Of a DNA stretch of 60,882 nt, positions 1 to 8,718 are shown one piece after another. The position numbers and the translations under genes are program-made. The first letter of the stretch is position 1. Each line of letters opens with the position of its first letter. Where the stretch lies: the NCBI GenBank assembly GCA_029262005.1, contig JAJDAG010000173.1, positions 1-60,882 of the forward strand, in the 5' to 3' direction. A model generated the notes under the pieces. It had not been told where the DNA came from. It searched no databases and saw nothing but the letters and a program-made list of their open reading frames with translations. Source of the DNA: Candidatus Zhuqueibacterota bacterium (GTDB lineage Bacteria; Zhuqueibacterota; Zhuqueibacteria; Oceanimicrobiales; Oceanimicrobiaceae).

Positions 1-59
1 CTAAATGTACCGTCAAGGATAATCATTGAGGATCAACGTTTTCACACAGTCTGGACATT

Positions 60-779
60 ATGAACCGTCCAAGATTCTCAGGGGCAACGATTTTATCCAT
101 TGCCAAAACCACCCTCATCAATGCACGCATGCATGAGGCTGAGTTGAATCAATACGGCATCACCGCGGCCATGCTCAACCAGTTTGACACGGATATTCAA
201 GCTGCCGAGGCCATGCCGGGCGAGCTGCAAAACCGCCTGAATTTGCGCATTTACACGCAAGACAAGGATGTGGCTCTGGATAACTGCTATTTATGGGGCC
301 GTCAGTTGCGTGTGCGTCTGGAAACGGCCTTTGGCAGGACGTCGCCTGAGTTCCAGTCGTTTCCATTGCGGCAGTTCAGGAACACCATCAGTAGCGAGAA
401 AAACATGATGTATGTGTTGGAAACGCTGTTGTTGCTCGCAGACACACATAAAGAAATCCTCGCCAACTTCGGCCAGACCGATGCGGTGCTGGTCCAGGGT
501 GCGCAATGTCTCGCTGATTTGCGCGCCAAAGATGCCGCCCAGGAAGTTCAAAAGGATGAAAAGCGCAAAGCCACCCTGGAGCGCCATCAGAAGTTTCAGG
601 GGGTGTATGACACTGTCAATAAAATCAACCGCGTCGGCCGTCTTGTTTTTGCCGGCGATGCCACCAATCTGGCACTGTTTGCAACCAAATGGCCGCGTTC
701 GGGCAGCCCGGTTACGGTTGTGGAAGAAAGCGCGGTCCCTGCACCTGAGGAGCAGCCGCTGCCAGAGGAGGAGGGGTGA
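60..779 (+). CDS. Hypothetical helical protein, 239 aa
   Basis: I do not recognise this family. The protein has no signal peptide, no membrane segment and no catalytic motif that I can see. It looks largely alpha-helical, with a charged Lys/Arg/Glu stretch around residues 155-180 and a Pro/Glu-rich acidic tail of about 20 residues, so it is probably cytoplasmic. The ATG at 60 is the first in-frame start. Codon use matches neighbouring genes and there is no frame break. It stands alone on the plus strand and converges on coaX. The gene may have a partner left of the window, but the first 59 bases show nothing recognisable. Confidence 0.6.
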   Translation: MNRPRFSGATILSIAKTTLINARMHEAELNQYGITAAMLNQFDTDIQAAEAMPGELQNRLNLRIYTQDKDVALDNCYLWGRQLRVRLETAFGRTSPEFQSFPLRQFRNTISSEKNMMYVLETLLLLADTHKEILANFGQTDAVLVQGAQCLADLRAKDAAQEVQKDEKRKATLERHQKFQGVYDTVNKINRVGRLVFAGDATNLALFATKWPRSGSPVTVVEESAVPAPEEQPLPEEEG

Positions 780-801
780 CATAGCCGCATTCGCTAAGGT
801 T

Positions 802-828
802 GCCCCGGATGTAACAGCCGTCTGGGGC
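802..828. terminator. Possible hairpin between convergent genes
   Basis: An 8-bp stem (GCCCCGGA at 802-809 pairing with TCTGGGGC at 821-828, one G-T wobble) with an 11-nt loop lies between the converging stop codons of the first gene and coaX. Neither side has a T-run, so an intrinsic terminator is only possible. It may instead be an mRNA-end-stabilising hairpin. Confidence 0.35.
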
Positions 829-868
829 GGAATTCTGAACCCTATCACAAACCACAGCCACCCGTTGT

Positions 869-1693
869 TTATTGCTCTTCTGCCATGTGCTGTCCGACAA
901 TTACCAGACCTTGCAATGCAAGAAAAGGCTCATGTTTGACGGAACCTGGCAGATGCGGCGCCAGCAAGCGGCCTGCGCCCCCTGTGATAACAAATTCCGG
1001 TGTGTCAGGTAAGTCCGCACAAAGCCGGTTTACCAATTCACGGACGCCACCAAGTTGTCCCCAAAACAAGCCGCTGCGTAATGCATCACGGGTGTTTTTG
1101 CCCAGCGTTGGCGGTGGCAGGTCCTGAGCCATCTCCTGATTGCTGATGTGTGGCAGAAGCGCGGTGTATTGGTGCAAGGCCAGCGCCCCGAGTTGATATC
1201 CCGGCAGAATGGCGCCACCTTCGAAAGCGCCTTTCGCAGAAATCACATCGACTGTTGTGGCAGTGCCGCTGTCAATAATGATCATGGCTTGGTCCTGTCC
1301 GCGAATGATATTGCCGGCAATGGCGTTTAACAGGCGGTCGACACCAACGGTGCGCGGTGAGTTAAGGTCAATTTTTATGGGCAGAACAAACGGATTGTCT
1401 ATAAGCGTGGGCTGCGGCCAACCTGTTTTGGGCCAACCATCCAGAACTTTGTCGCGACCGCGCGGGTTGACGCCTCCCAGAATCACCGAAGAAACGTGAA
1501 TGGCGCCATCGCCGTTTTTCCAACTGGCGATTTCCTCCCATGGAACAACTTCATCAAGGTTGATGGCGATGGATGTGATGTATCCGGGCAGTTGCCCGCG
1601 CTTCAGCGCCGCGGAGTTGCTTTGAAAAAGTCCCAGTTTTATCCGACTATTGCCGACATCAATGGCGAGAACCTTTGTCTCTTTTTTAGACAT
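869..1693 (-). CDS. coaX: Type III pantothenate kinase
   Basis: The protein phosphorylates pantothenate to 4'-phosphopantothenate, the first committed step of coenzyme A synthesis. CoaX belongs to the ASKHA (acetate and sugar kinase / Hsc70 / actin) fold and is not feedback-inhibited by CoA. The sequence shows the N-terminal phosphate motif DVGNSRIKLG (about residues 11-20), GVDRL near 117, the central DSGTATTVDV motif near 142 and EGGAILPG near 157, all typical of CoaX. The length of 274 aa is slightly above the usual ~255. The ATG at 1693 is preceded by AAAGGA about 8 nt upstream. It is a monocistronic housekeeping gene; the BirA gene that is often next to coaX is not in the window. Confidence 0.93.
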   Translation of the reverse strand: MSKKETKVLAIDVGNSRIKLGLFQSNSAALKRGQLPGYITSIAINLDEVVPWEEIASWKNGDGAIHVSSVILGGVNPRGRDKVLDGWPKTGWPQPTLIDNPFVLPIKIDLNSPRTVGVDRLLNAIAGNIIRGQDQAMIIIDSGTATTVDVISAKGAFEGGAILPGYQLGALALHQYTALLPHISNQEMAQDLPPPTLGKNTRDALRSGLFWGQLGGVRELVNRLCADLPDTPEFVITGGAGRLLAPHLPGSVKHEPFLALQGLVIVGQHMAEEQ

Positions 1694-2035
1694 TGTGTGT
1701 TCCTTTTATTAGCCTGAATTATGCACCAGCCATTGAGGTTTAGAGCGCACAGGATTTTAAAAAACAGACAATTAAAGCTTGAAGAATGTGTGAACCCTCA
1801 TTCGCTTTTGAAATTTTTCTTTATTGAGATTATTTGTTCTAAGTTCTGTCTTCTCACTGTGCTCTGCGACTCTGCGGCAAAATTAATGAATAGAGCAGAC
1901 GAGATTAGAAGATGTGGCAATATCGTAATTCTAAATCAAAAATCCAACAAACGCGATTATAAAAGAGGGTGGGGTGGCGGTAGGGGCCGGGATTGTTTGT
2001 TTTTCGGCGAGTGGCCAGGCGTAAATTACGTGGAA
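1694..2035. other. Intergenic region with a repeat-like segment
   Basis: This 342-bp gap lies between the coaX start and the end of the TPR-pseudokinase gene, and no convincing gene is visible in it. An open frame on the plus strand crosses it and continues into the pseudokinase gene, but it has an unlikely composition. Around 1846-1884 there is a TTCT...GTGCTCTGCGACTCTGCGG phrase that resembles a dispersed intergenic repeat seen in many environmental bacterial genomes (from memory, not checked). The coaX promoter must lie at the left end on the minus strand, but I cannot assign its -35/-10. No clear terminator follows the long minus-strand gene array. Confidence 0.4.
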
Positions 2036-4471
2036 CTACTTGAGCAATTCATACATGCGCCGTCTGGTGCTCACTTCACGATCATCAAAAAAGTCGAGCA
2101 ATTCTGTTTGAAAATCCGTGATGGTCGCGAAACGTTGTTCCGGAATTTTGTCAAGCGCTCTGGTGAGAATTCGGTCTAACTCCAAAGGTAATCCCGGCTT
2201 GATGGTTGAGGCTGGTAGCGGTGTGTCGGCCAGAATATTCAAGCGTGTGTCGGGAGCAATTTCCGACTTGAATGGGTGTGTGCCGGTCAGGCTTTCATAA
2301 AGAAGGGTGCCTATTTGAAAAATGTCGCAGGTCTCCGTCAGTGTCTGACCCTGAATCTGTTCCGGTGCCAGGTAGGCCATGGTATCAGCGTCAAACTCTT
2401 CGGCTGATTCCGTGTAGCGGAGTTGCAGCAGACTACCGTCCACCACTTTGATTTCTTTGTGCGCACCCATGATGAAAATATTTTCCGGCTTTAGATTCTT
2501 GTGCCAGATTTGACTTTTGTGATATTGCGAAAGAACGCGACAGATACCAACAAATATTTCCAATATCTCCTGTGTTCCAGGTTTTTCATGCGTCATCAAA
2601 AAGCTTCGAAGATTCTTCCCTTCTATATGTTCGCGCACAAGATAGAGTGTATTCTCTTCTTCCCCCGCATCATAAATAACCCCGATGTTGGGATGGTTTA
2701 TGCGATTAAATCTGCGAACTTCGTCGTAAAACTGTTTTCTGAGCGTGGCCGTATCTTTGTGTGCCGCAAATGCATCTACCCGATGTGCTTTAATAATGAC
2801 CGGGCGTTCCAGTTGCGTATCATACCCTCGATAAGTTGAGGAAAAGGGCGCCTGCCGTAAAGTTTCCGTTACTTCATACTTGCCGAAATGGCGCTTTTCT
2901 TTGAAAGTAGGAACTTCAGTTTTGTTCTCAGTTCTATCCTCCGTAAAAGCAATTTTATAGAGGATGTGTTCTTGTGGAAAATAAGTCAGATTGAAGTTTC
3001 CTGTCTTATGACTGTTCAGGCCTGAGACTTGGCTGACCACTTGCTCACTGAGCATAACACAATCTGTTTCCAATTCAGAGGGGCTTATTGGTTTCTCTCC
3101 AAATTCGGGCTCTGCAATGCTGCGGTTGTGGATTTTTACAGTCTTGCGTAACTCACGAATACCATCATTTTCGAGTTCGCCAAAGGGAAGTGGCGTACAG
3201 TGCAGCGTGATGCGCATGTGAATAACTTCAGAATCATCGACGACCTGGTTGTAACGTTGCAGCTTTTCTATAATTTCCGTTGCTTCGGTCACCATCTTTC
3301 TTGGATTGGTTGCCAGCGCCACCATGCCGTCTGCGGTTTTTGCGCATTTGATTTCGCGTGATTGCAGCATATCTCCACAAATAAGCTTGAGAAATGTCTG
3401 AAAGGGGAGCTTTGACGTTTCTGCCTCATTCTCATAATTGGTGATTTCGAACAGTGCAAAAGTGTTTGTGGGGAAATCCGTAAGGTCAATTTCCGGTGTC
3501 TGCGAAGCGCCACCGTTGCCGTTTAAACTTAACACGCCTTTTGGGGCGGCGCTTTCCGAATCGTTGATTTTGCTCAATAAATCGTGGGCCAGGCGGAACG
3601 ATGGCTCGAAATCCGGTGGGATGCTTATGGACTGCGTAACTTCATCGATATTTTCGATTGCGTTATCCATGAGCATAATTTCATACTCGCCTTCAGCACC
3701 TTTGTCAGAAGGATTTTGTTTTTCTATCGCGAGCAGCAGGTTTCTGAAATCCAAATATGTTTCAAGCTCATGGATTCGAGTCAGTCGTTTTTCCGGGTTA
3801 AACTGCTTGAAACAGAAGTGTGCCTGGTGTGCTGACAGTGAAAAAGGATGATTTAGTTCTTCGGCGCTGGCCTTTTTTCTAAGCAGGGTGTCGCAAAAGG
3901 CTTGCGCGTAAAACGAGTCATCTTTTGACTGTGCGTGCAGGCTTTTCAATACTTCCAGTGCATCGTCAAATTTGTTGTCACGCAAAGCGGTGCGCAAAAA
4001 CAAATTCAGCAACTCAGGATTGTCACCCGATTCCAAAAGAGTCTTCTTGATTTCCGGAATGGCAATGTTTCCTGTGTTTTCGCTGAAAACGGCCTCAAGC
4101 GCAGCGCGGATTTCTGGTTCTTGCGGCGAGGAAAAACTCAGGCTTTTGTGCAATACCCGTAAAGCCGGATCTGCCACCACTTTTTGGTTAATAAAAAGCG
4201 TGGACAGGCTCAGGAACAAGTTCTCGTCATTGGGATGTCGGGTTGTGGCGCGCGCATAGGCATGCAAGGCCTCTTCTGAGGTGGCCTGCATTCCTGTCAA
4301 CGCCAATGCATGATTGAGAACAATCTCATCATCCTCAAAATTCTGACTGACCAGTTGTTTAAATTTGTCAGATGCCTTGGTATATTCACGATTTTCCAAA
4401 TAAGCAATGCCGAGCGCTTTGAGTAGCGCTACGACTTTGGGATCGGTGATTAGGTTTTCTCCTTGCATCAT
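2036..4471 (-). CDS. TPR / degenerate cyclase-like / pseudokinase protein (module A)
   Basis: This 811-residue cytoplasmic protein has three parts. TPR-like helical repeats cover about residues 1-220. A middle region of about 340-500 resembles a degenerate class III nucleotide cyclase domain; that assignment rests mainly on comparison with its paralogue at 23486-25975. A Hanks-type kinase fold runs from about 530 to 800. In the kinase part the VAIK lysine (VIIK) and the alpha-C Glu are kept. The catalytic loop, however, reads HKNLKPEN instead of HRDLKPEN, so the base Asp is Asn. DFG is replaced by DGS and the glycine loop is lost. It is therefore probably a pseudokinase, a scaffold or allosteric partner rather than an enzyme. 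It overlaps the preceding TPR gene by 4 bp (ATGA), implying translational coupling. It is the last gene of the minus-strand array. Confidence 0.8.
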   Translation of the reverse strand: MMQGENLITDPKVVALLKALGIAYLENREYTKASDKFKQLVSQNFEDDEIVLNHALALTGMQATSEEALHAYARATTRHPNDENLFLSLSTLFINQKVVADPALRVLHKSLSFSSPQEPEIRAALEAVFSENTGNIAIPEIKKTLLESGDNPELLNLFLRTALRDNKFDDALEVLKSLHAQSKDDSFYAQAFCDTLLRKKASAEELNHPFSLSAHQAHFCFKQFNPEKRLTRIHELETYLDFRNLLLAIEKQNPSDKGAEGEYEIMLMDNAIENIDEVTQSISIPPDFEPSFRLAHDLLSKINDSESAAPKGVLSLNGNGGASQTPEIDLTDFPTNTFALFEITNYENEAETSKLPFQTFLKLICGDMLQSREIKCAKTADGMVALATNPRKMVTEATEIIEKLQRYNQVVDDSEVIHMRITLHCTPLPFGELENDGIRELRKTVKIHNRSIAEPEFGEKPISPSELETDCVMLSEQVVSQVSGLNSHKTGNFNLTYFPQEHILYKIAFTEDRTENKTEVPTFKEKRHFGKYEVTETLRQAPFSSTYRGYDTQLERPVIIKAHRVDAFAAHKDTATLRKQFYDEVRRFNRINHPNIGVIYDAGEEENTLYLVREHIEGKNLRSFLMTHEKPGTQEILEIFVGICRVLSQYHKSQIWHKNLKPENIFIMGAHKEIKVVDGSLLQLRYTESAEEFDADTMAYLAPEQIQGQTLTETCDIFQIGTLLYESLTGTHPFKSEIAPDTRLNILADTPLPASTIKPGLPLELDRILTRALDKIPEQRFATITDFQTELLDFFDDREVSTRRRMYELLK

Positions 4472-6294
4472 ATTGTGCCGCTGCTCAGTTTCTTCAATTT
4501 TTTGTCGAGTTCACGTTCCATGATTGCGATGGCATTGCCATCGGTGCGACCTTGACTCAGGTAGTAGTCCGAAACAATTGAGTTGATTTCGGCTCTTCTC
4601 TGCGTAAGAACATTGAGTTTCAAAGTTGTCTCAAAAACCCGAATGGCGTTTTCATCCCGTTGGTCTTCCAGTAGGTAAATATTCGCCAGAATCGGATAAA
4701 GCGCTACGCGTTCAGGTTTTTTTTTCAGAAAATTTTCGTAGATCCTGGCCGCTTTTAAGTAATGTCCCTGAGATAGATACACGCGAGCACGGAGTGTTGG
4801 CGAAAAAGCAAAGGCACCAACCATAGGCAACAACAAAAGTGATACGCCTGAGCCTATCCACAGCAGCGCGCCGGTATTTTTTGCATCTGTTTTGGCGGCC
4901 ATATTGCCATTGCGCTTCAGGTTAAAACGGGCATCGGCCAGTTTGTTCTCCACATCTTTATAGGCAGGATTCAGCATCTTTACCTTTTCAAATGCCAGAA
5001 CAGCCTGCAACCAGTCACTCGTTTGCAATGCGGTAACGCCATGTTGGTAGAGTGTGTCGATGTTTGTTTTTATCTGTCGTTGCTTTACCAGTGCATCGCG
5101 GATTTTGAGGAGTTGCTCTTCCGTATCTTCGTAGCTAGGGTCGATTGCTTGCAAACTACTGAATACAGCGGCTGCCTGCCGCCACTCCTTGTTTTCCATC
5201 AAGGTTTTTCCTTGCTTGTAAAGCTGTGCCGTTTTAGCTTTCTTCTCTCGCGCAGCTCGAAGTTCCCGTTGGGCCTGTGCAAGCAGATTTGCAACATTGC
5301 CATATCCCGGTTCAAGCCGCTGCACCGCATCGAATTGTTCCAGCGCTTGTTGCCACTGCTTTTTTCTTAAGGCAGCCACACCGTTCTTGTAGTGTTGTTC
5401 GATAACCGGGGTCTCCGGCTCTGTTTGCACAACTGTTTTTTGACGCACGCGTTGTTTTGCCACCGGTTGGTTTTGTGCGCTGTCTATTTTCGGCGGGGAC
5501 ACTTTTCTTTCCGGTTTGCTTTGAGGTTGAACCTGGCTATCGATCTGCAGGGGTTGTACACGCTGGGCGGATTGCAATCGTGCTGTTTCCAGAAGCGTCA
5601 GGACATCTTTAAAGTTCGGGTCAGCTTTTGCAATTCTTTCGAGAAGCGTAATCGCTTCGGTGTGGCGCCCGGCTTGCAGCAGGGAATTGGCATTGGCGTA
5701 TTGACTGTTGAGTCCCTGTTTGCCGTTTGCTTTTGTAATGGCTTCGTTGAAGAGAACGCTATTTTGCGGCAGCAGCCGTTTGCCTCTTCGCAATATTTCC
5801 AGCGCTGTGGTGTATTCGCCCTGGGCAATATAGGCCTGGCCGAGTTCATAGGCAGTTCGGCCTCGCAGGGAATTGTTTCTGCCGGCGAGTTGTTCAACGC
5901 CCCGAAACGTTTCAATTCCTTTTTTCGTTTTCCCGGTGAGCATATACACAGTGCCCAGTTCAAACAGAATCTGTGCTTTGATCTTATCGTTCAAAGCGTA
6001 TGGATTGGTATAATAAGCTTTGTTCAGCGTGATTTCAGCTTGCTGGTATTGTTGATTGGACTTATATGCCAGGCCAAGATAAAAAAATGCTTCAACATAG
6101 TTAGGGTCCAGTTGCGTGGCTCTCTCAAATGCTTGAATTTTTTCATTAAGAGAAGCCGCATTCACACCTTTTTGGAAATACTCGGATGCAGTCTGACTGA
6201 TACCATTGGAAGCAAAAATCAGCAATAATAGCGTGATTATAAAATGAATGTTCGTGCTTTGTTGACAAGAATGCTGTCTTTTAAAGTGGTGCAT
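4468..6294 (-). CDS. TPR membrane protein with periplasmic and cytoplasmic repeat parts (module A)
   Basis: The open frame extends upstream to 6489, but that part lies inside the FHA gene. The ATG at 6294 gives a clean signal peptide (MHHFKRQ..., then a hydrophobic core FIITLLLLIFA), so I use it; the protein is then about 608 aa. Residues 35-470 are tetratricopeptide repeats, with a Lys/Pro/Gln-rich linker near 245-290. A transmembrane segment (ALLWIGSGVSLLLLPMV) lies near 477-498 and is followed by about 110 residues of further TPR-like helices. The predicted topology is periplasmic TPR, one membrane span and cytoplasmic TPR. The C-terminal part is clearly homologous to the short module-B gene at 25972-26382. 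It overlaps the FHA gene by 14 bp and the pseudokinase gene by 4 bp. TPRs are protein-binding, so it may link the envelope to the cytoplasmic pseudokinase. Confidence 0.8.
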   Translation of the reverse strand: MHHFKRQHSCQQSTNIHFIITLLLLIFASNGISQTASEYFQKGVNAASLNEKIQAFERATQLDPNYVEAFFYLGLAYKSNQQYQQAEITLNKAYYTNPYALNDKIKAQILFELGTVYMLTGKTKKGIETFRGVEQLAGRNNSLRGRTAYELGQAYIAQGEYTTALEILRRGKRLLPQNSVLFNEAITKANGKQGLNSQYANANSLLQAGRHTEAITLLERIAKADPNFKDVLTLLETARLQSAQRVQPLQIDSQVQPQSKPERKVSPPKIDSAQNQPVAKQRVRQKTVVQTEPETPVIEQHYKNGVAALRKKQWQQALEQFDAVQRLEPGYGNVANLLAQAQRELRAAREKKAKTAQLYKQGKTLMENKEWRQAAAVFSSLQAIDPSYEDTEEQLLKIRDALVKQRQIKTNIDTLYQHGVTALQTSDWLQAVLAFEKVKMLNPAYKDVENKLADARFNLKRNGNMAAKTDAKNTGALLWIGSGVSLLLLPMVGAFAFSPTLRARVYLSQGHYLKAARIYENFLKKKPERVALYPILANIYLLEDQRDENAIRVFETTLKLNVLTQRRAEINSIVSDYYLSQGRTDGNAIAIMERELDKKLKKLSSGTI

Positions 6295-8716
6295 GTTCTT
6301 TCGTTCCCCGGTTCTCTCGTATTTTATTTTGTCTGCTTTTTTTCTGGGTGAAAGTAAAACCTGCGGTGGCGGCAAACAACAAACCGAATGCAGCAAATGC
6401 GATATTGCCGGCCCTTGCCGCGGAATTGATTTGTTCGGCTGTGCAGTGGTGGGTCGCGCTGCTAAACGCCTGCCCCCAAATAACGGCATTGCTTTTTATT
6501 GGCGAGTTTGTTTGAATTCGATAAATGTTGCCATCCTGGCGCGTGAATAAAAGGTCGGTGAGTTCATCATCATCAATGTCTGCTGCAAGAATTGACGAGG
6601 CCACCGGATTCGATTCGTTGTGAATCTGAGAAATGATCTTTCCATTTATGCCATTAAATAAGAATATGGAGCCGCTTAAACCGGCTACAATAACTTCGTT
6701 TGCGCCGTCCTTGTTCAGATCAACGAGCGTGACCGGCGAAATAAAATAATCATCCGACTCCGCATAGTACTCCCAGAGCACTTTTGCAGTGCCAGTGGGC
6801 TGTGCGCCGCCTTGAATGATTTTTAGTGACTGATTCGAAGTAAGCACCGCATCTAATTGCTCATCGCCATCTATTTTGCCAATGGCTGGTGCGAGGTTTG
6901 TCTTGTTGAAATGTAAGTCACTATGCAGTTTCTCTTGCCAAATTGATTTAAAATTCTCGCCATCAACAGCAAGGTATTGACCGCTGGTCGAAGACATTAG
7001 CAAGTCCGCAACGGTATCATCGTTGAGATCGAAAATGGCAATTGGCGCCTGTATTTGTTGCGGCACGTTTGTCTCAGTGCCGGCCTTTTCCGCAAAGTTG
7101 AGCACCCTGGATAATTTCCCGGTCAAGCCGTCAACGATAATGACTTTTCCATCTTCAGTGCCAATGAAAATAGTACATTGCCCGTCGCCCTGAATGTCCG
7201 CCGAAGAGGGGGTGCCTTTTATGGATAGACGTGTGTTTACTTTTTTCCAGTTCAGTTGAAAAACGTCACCGTAACCAATGTGGAGTTGACCATCTTTGGC
7301 TGCCACCAGTACATCTTGAAGGCCGTCACCATCAAAATCGTTGACGACAGGTGCACTTGTGAGCTCTCCGCCAAGCAACGGACTTAGCCACATTTCCGCA
7401 CCATTTTTACCATCAAAGGCATGTAATCGGGCATCCTGGCCAACGACCAGCACATCTTCGAGATCATTTTGATTCATATCCGCGAGAACAATAGGCAGGT
7501 CACTTCGCACACGCAGATGGTCATTTTCCCAGAGGCGGTTTTTTGTCAAGCTGTCCAGCACTTTAAGGCGGCCTTCAGCATCAACGAAAACCACATTGGC
7601 CATATCATCTCCGTTCAAATCAGCGATGGCGATGTTTGTTTCGCGAGTTGCGGAAACGGTGTTTGCTGTGGCGGTTGTTGGTTCCGGTCCCTGGTACCAG
7701 GTTTCTTCAAAAAATTTCAGTTGTTCCGGTGCTGCATTCAGCAACCAGCTATTGGTGCAGGAAATACCAACTACGGCAACTGTAATGACCGCAAAGACAG
7801 CAGATAAAATCGGCATCATCCTCGGGGCATTGCGTATCCACCAAATGCCTGCATGTTTGGGTGGACTATAGTCAGGCAGTTCATTTGTAACAAACCTGAA
7901 AATGGTACTTTTCTGGTCGCTGACTATTTCAATTTCATCGCCTTCATGCACGCTGCATTCGTCGCTTGAGCTCAGTTTTTTTTGATTGACATAGGTTCTG
8001 GTTTTACTGCGTTTGTCACTTACCACAAATCGACCATTGTCGTTGCTGATGGTTGCGTGTCGCCTTGAGATACTTGGGTCGAGGTCGCCATGCTCATTGT
8101 TGCGGATAACGATGTCATTGAGCGTGTTGTCGCGCCCAATTCGAGTGTCGCCAATTTTGAGAGGATATTTTTTGCCAAGATACGGGCCGTAAATAACAGC
8201 GAGACTGTAAGCCGAATTTTCAGCCGCATCCTGTGTCTGCGTTTGCGTTGAGTGATTTTCGGCAACATCGCCAATTTCAAAGAACTCATCAGTCTCCTCT
8301 AAGCCGGGTGTGTCCTGCGTAGATTTGAAGTGAAAGACATTGCCCAATTCATCTTCACCAATAACTTCCAGCGTATCATTTACGCTTTGTTTCTGCGGAG
8401 ATGATGCCTGCACAATGTCTGCGAACAGGATTGAGTAGGGGCCGAATGTCAGTTCATCGCTGTCGGTAATTTGTTTACGAACTGTTAGAGGTTCGCCGTT
8501 CAGCTTTAATCTTGACCGGCTGTTTTGTTTGTCAATAAATAAACCATCATCCGGGTGCTCGATTTTCACTTGAACCGAGGCCACGCTGTCATCCGGAATA
8601 ACGAAATCACATTTTGCACCTGAGCCAACCAGATAGACTTTTTTGTTAGACTCGAGGGCAAACTTCTCGACGAATTCCTGGTTTTTTTTTAGAATAAGTT
8701 TCGGTGTTTCCGGCAT
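6281..8716 (-). CDS. Membrane protein with two FHA domains and an FG-GAP propeller (module A)
   Basis: The N-terminal 95 residues form a degenerate FHA domain. A second FHA domain at about 170-265 has the canonical binding residues (IGRD, SRRH and a VN before the last strand) for a phosphothreonine peptide. A membrane span (LSAVFAVITVAVVGISC) lies near 300-320. Residues about 360-745 form eight FG-GAP/VCBS-type repeats with Asp-rich calcium loops such as ADLNGDDMAN, NDFDGDGLQD and VDLNKDGANE. A second span near 770-790 is followed by a basic tail. The predicted arrangement is cytoplasmic FHA domains and a periplasmic propeller tethered at both ends. It starts 2 bp after the PEGA kinase stops and overlaps the TPR gene. 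I infer that the FHA reads phosphorylation by the neighbouring kinase. The paralogue is at 27729-30449. Confidence 0.88.
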   Translation of the reverse strand: MPETPKLILKKNQEFVEKFALESNKKVYLVGSGAKCDFVIPDDSVASVQVKIEHPDDGLFIDKQNSRSRLKLNGEPLTVRKQITDSDELTFGPYSILFADIVQASSPQKQSVNDTLEVIGEDELGNVFHFKSTQDTPGLEETDEFFEIGDVAENHSTQTQTQDAAENSAYSLAVIYGPYLGKKYPLKIGDTRIGRDNTLNDIVIRNNEHGDLDPSISRRHATISNDNGRFVVSDKRSKTRTYVNQKKLSSSDECSVHEGDEIEIVSDQKSTIFRFVTNELPDYSPPKHAGIWWIRNAPRMMPILSAVFAVITVAVVGISCTNSWLLNAAPEQLKFFEETWYQGPEPTTATANTVSATRETNIAIADLNGDDMANVVFVDAEGRLKVLDSLTKNRLWENDHLRVRSDLPIVLADMNQNDLEDVLVVGQDARLHAFDGKNGAEMWLSPLLGGELTSAPVVNDFDGDGLQDVLVAAKDGQLHIGYGDVFQLNWKKVNTRLSIKGTPSSADIQGDGQCTIFIGTEDGKVIIVDGLTGKLSRVLNFAEKAGTETNVPQQIQAPIAIFDLNDDTVADLLMSSTSGQYLAVDGENFKSIWQEKLHSDLHFNKTNLAPAIGKIDGDEQLDAVLTSNQSLKIIQGGAQPTGTAKVLWEYYAESDDYFISPVTLVDLNKDGANEVIVAGLSGSIFLFNGINGKIISQIHNESNPVASSILAADIDDDELTDLLFTRQDGNIYRIQTNSPIKSNAVIWGQAFSSATHHCTAEQINSAARAGNIAFAAFGLLFAATAGFTFTQKKSRQNKIRENRGTKEHAPL

Positions 8717-8718
8717 CG

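Noticed and set aside
1721-2179. Plus-strand open frame of 152 codons
   Set aside because: It overlaps the pseudokinase gene on the other strand, has low-complexity Gly/Arg stretches and no recognisable motif.
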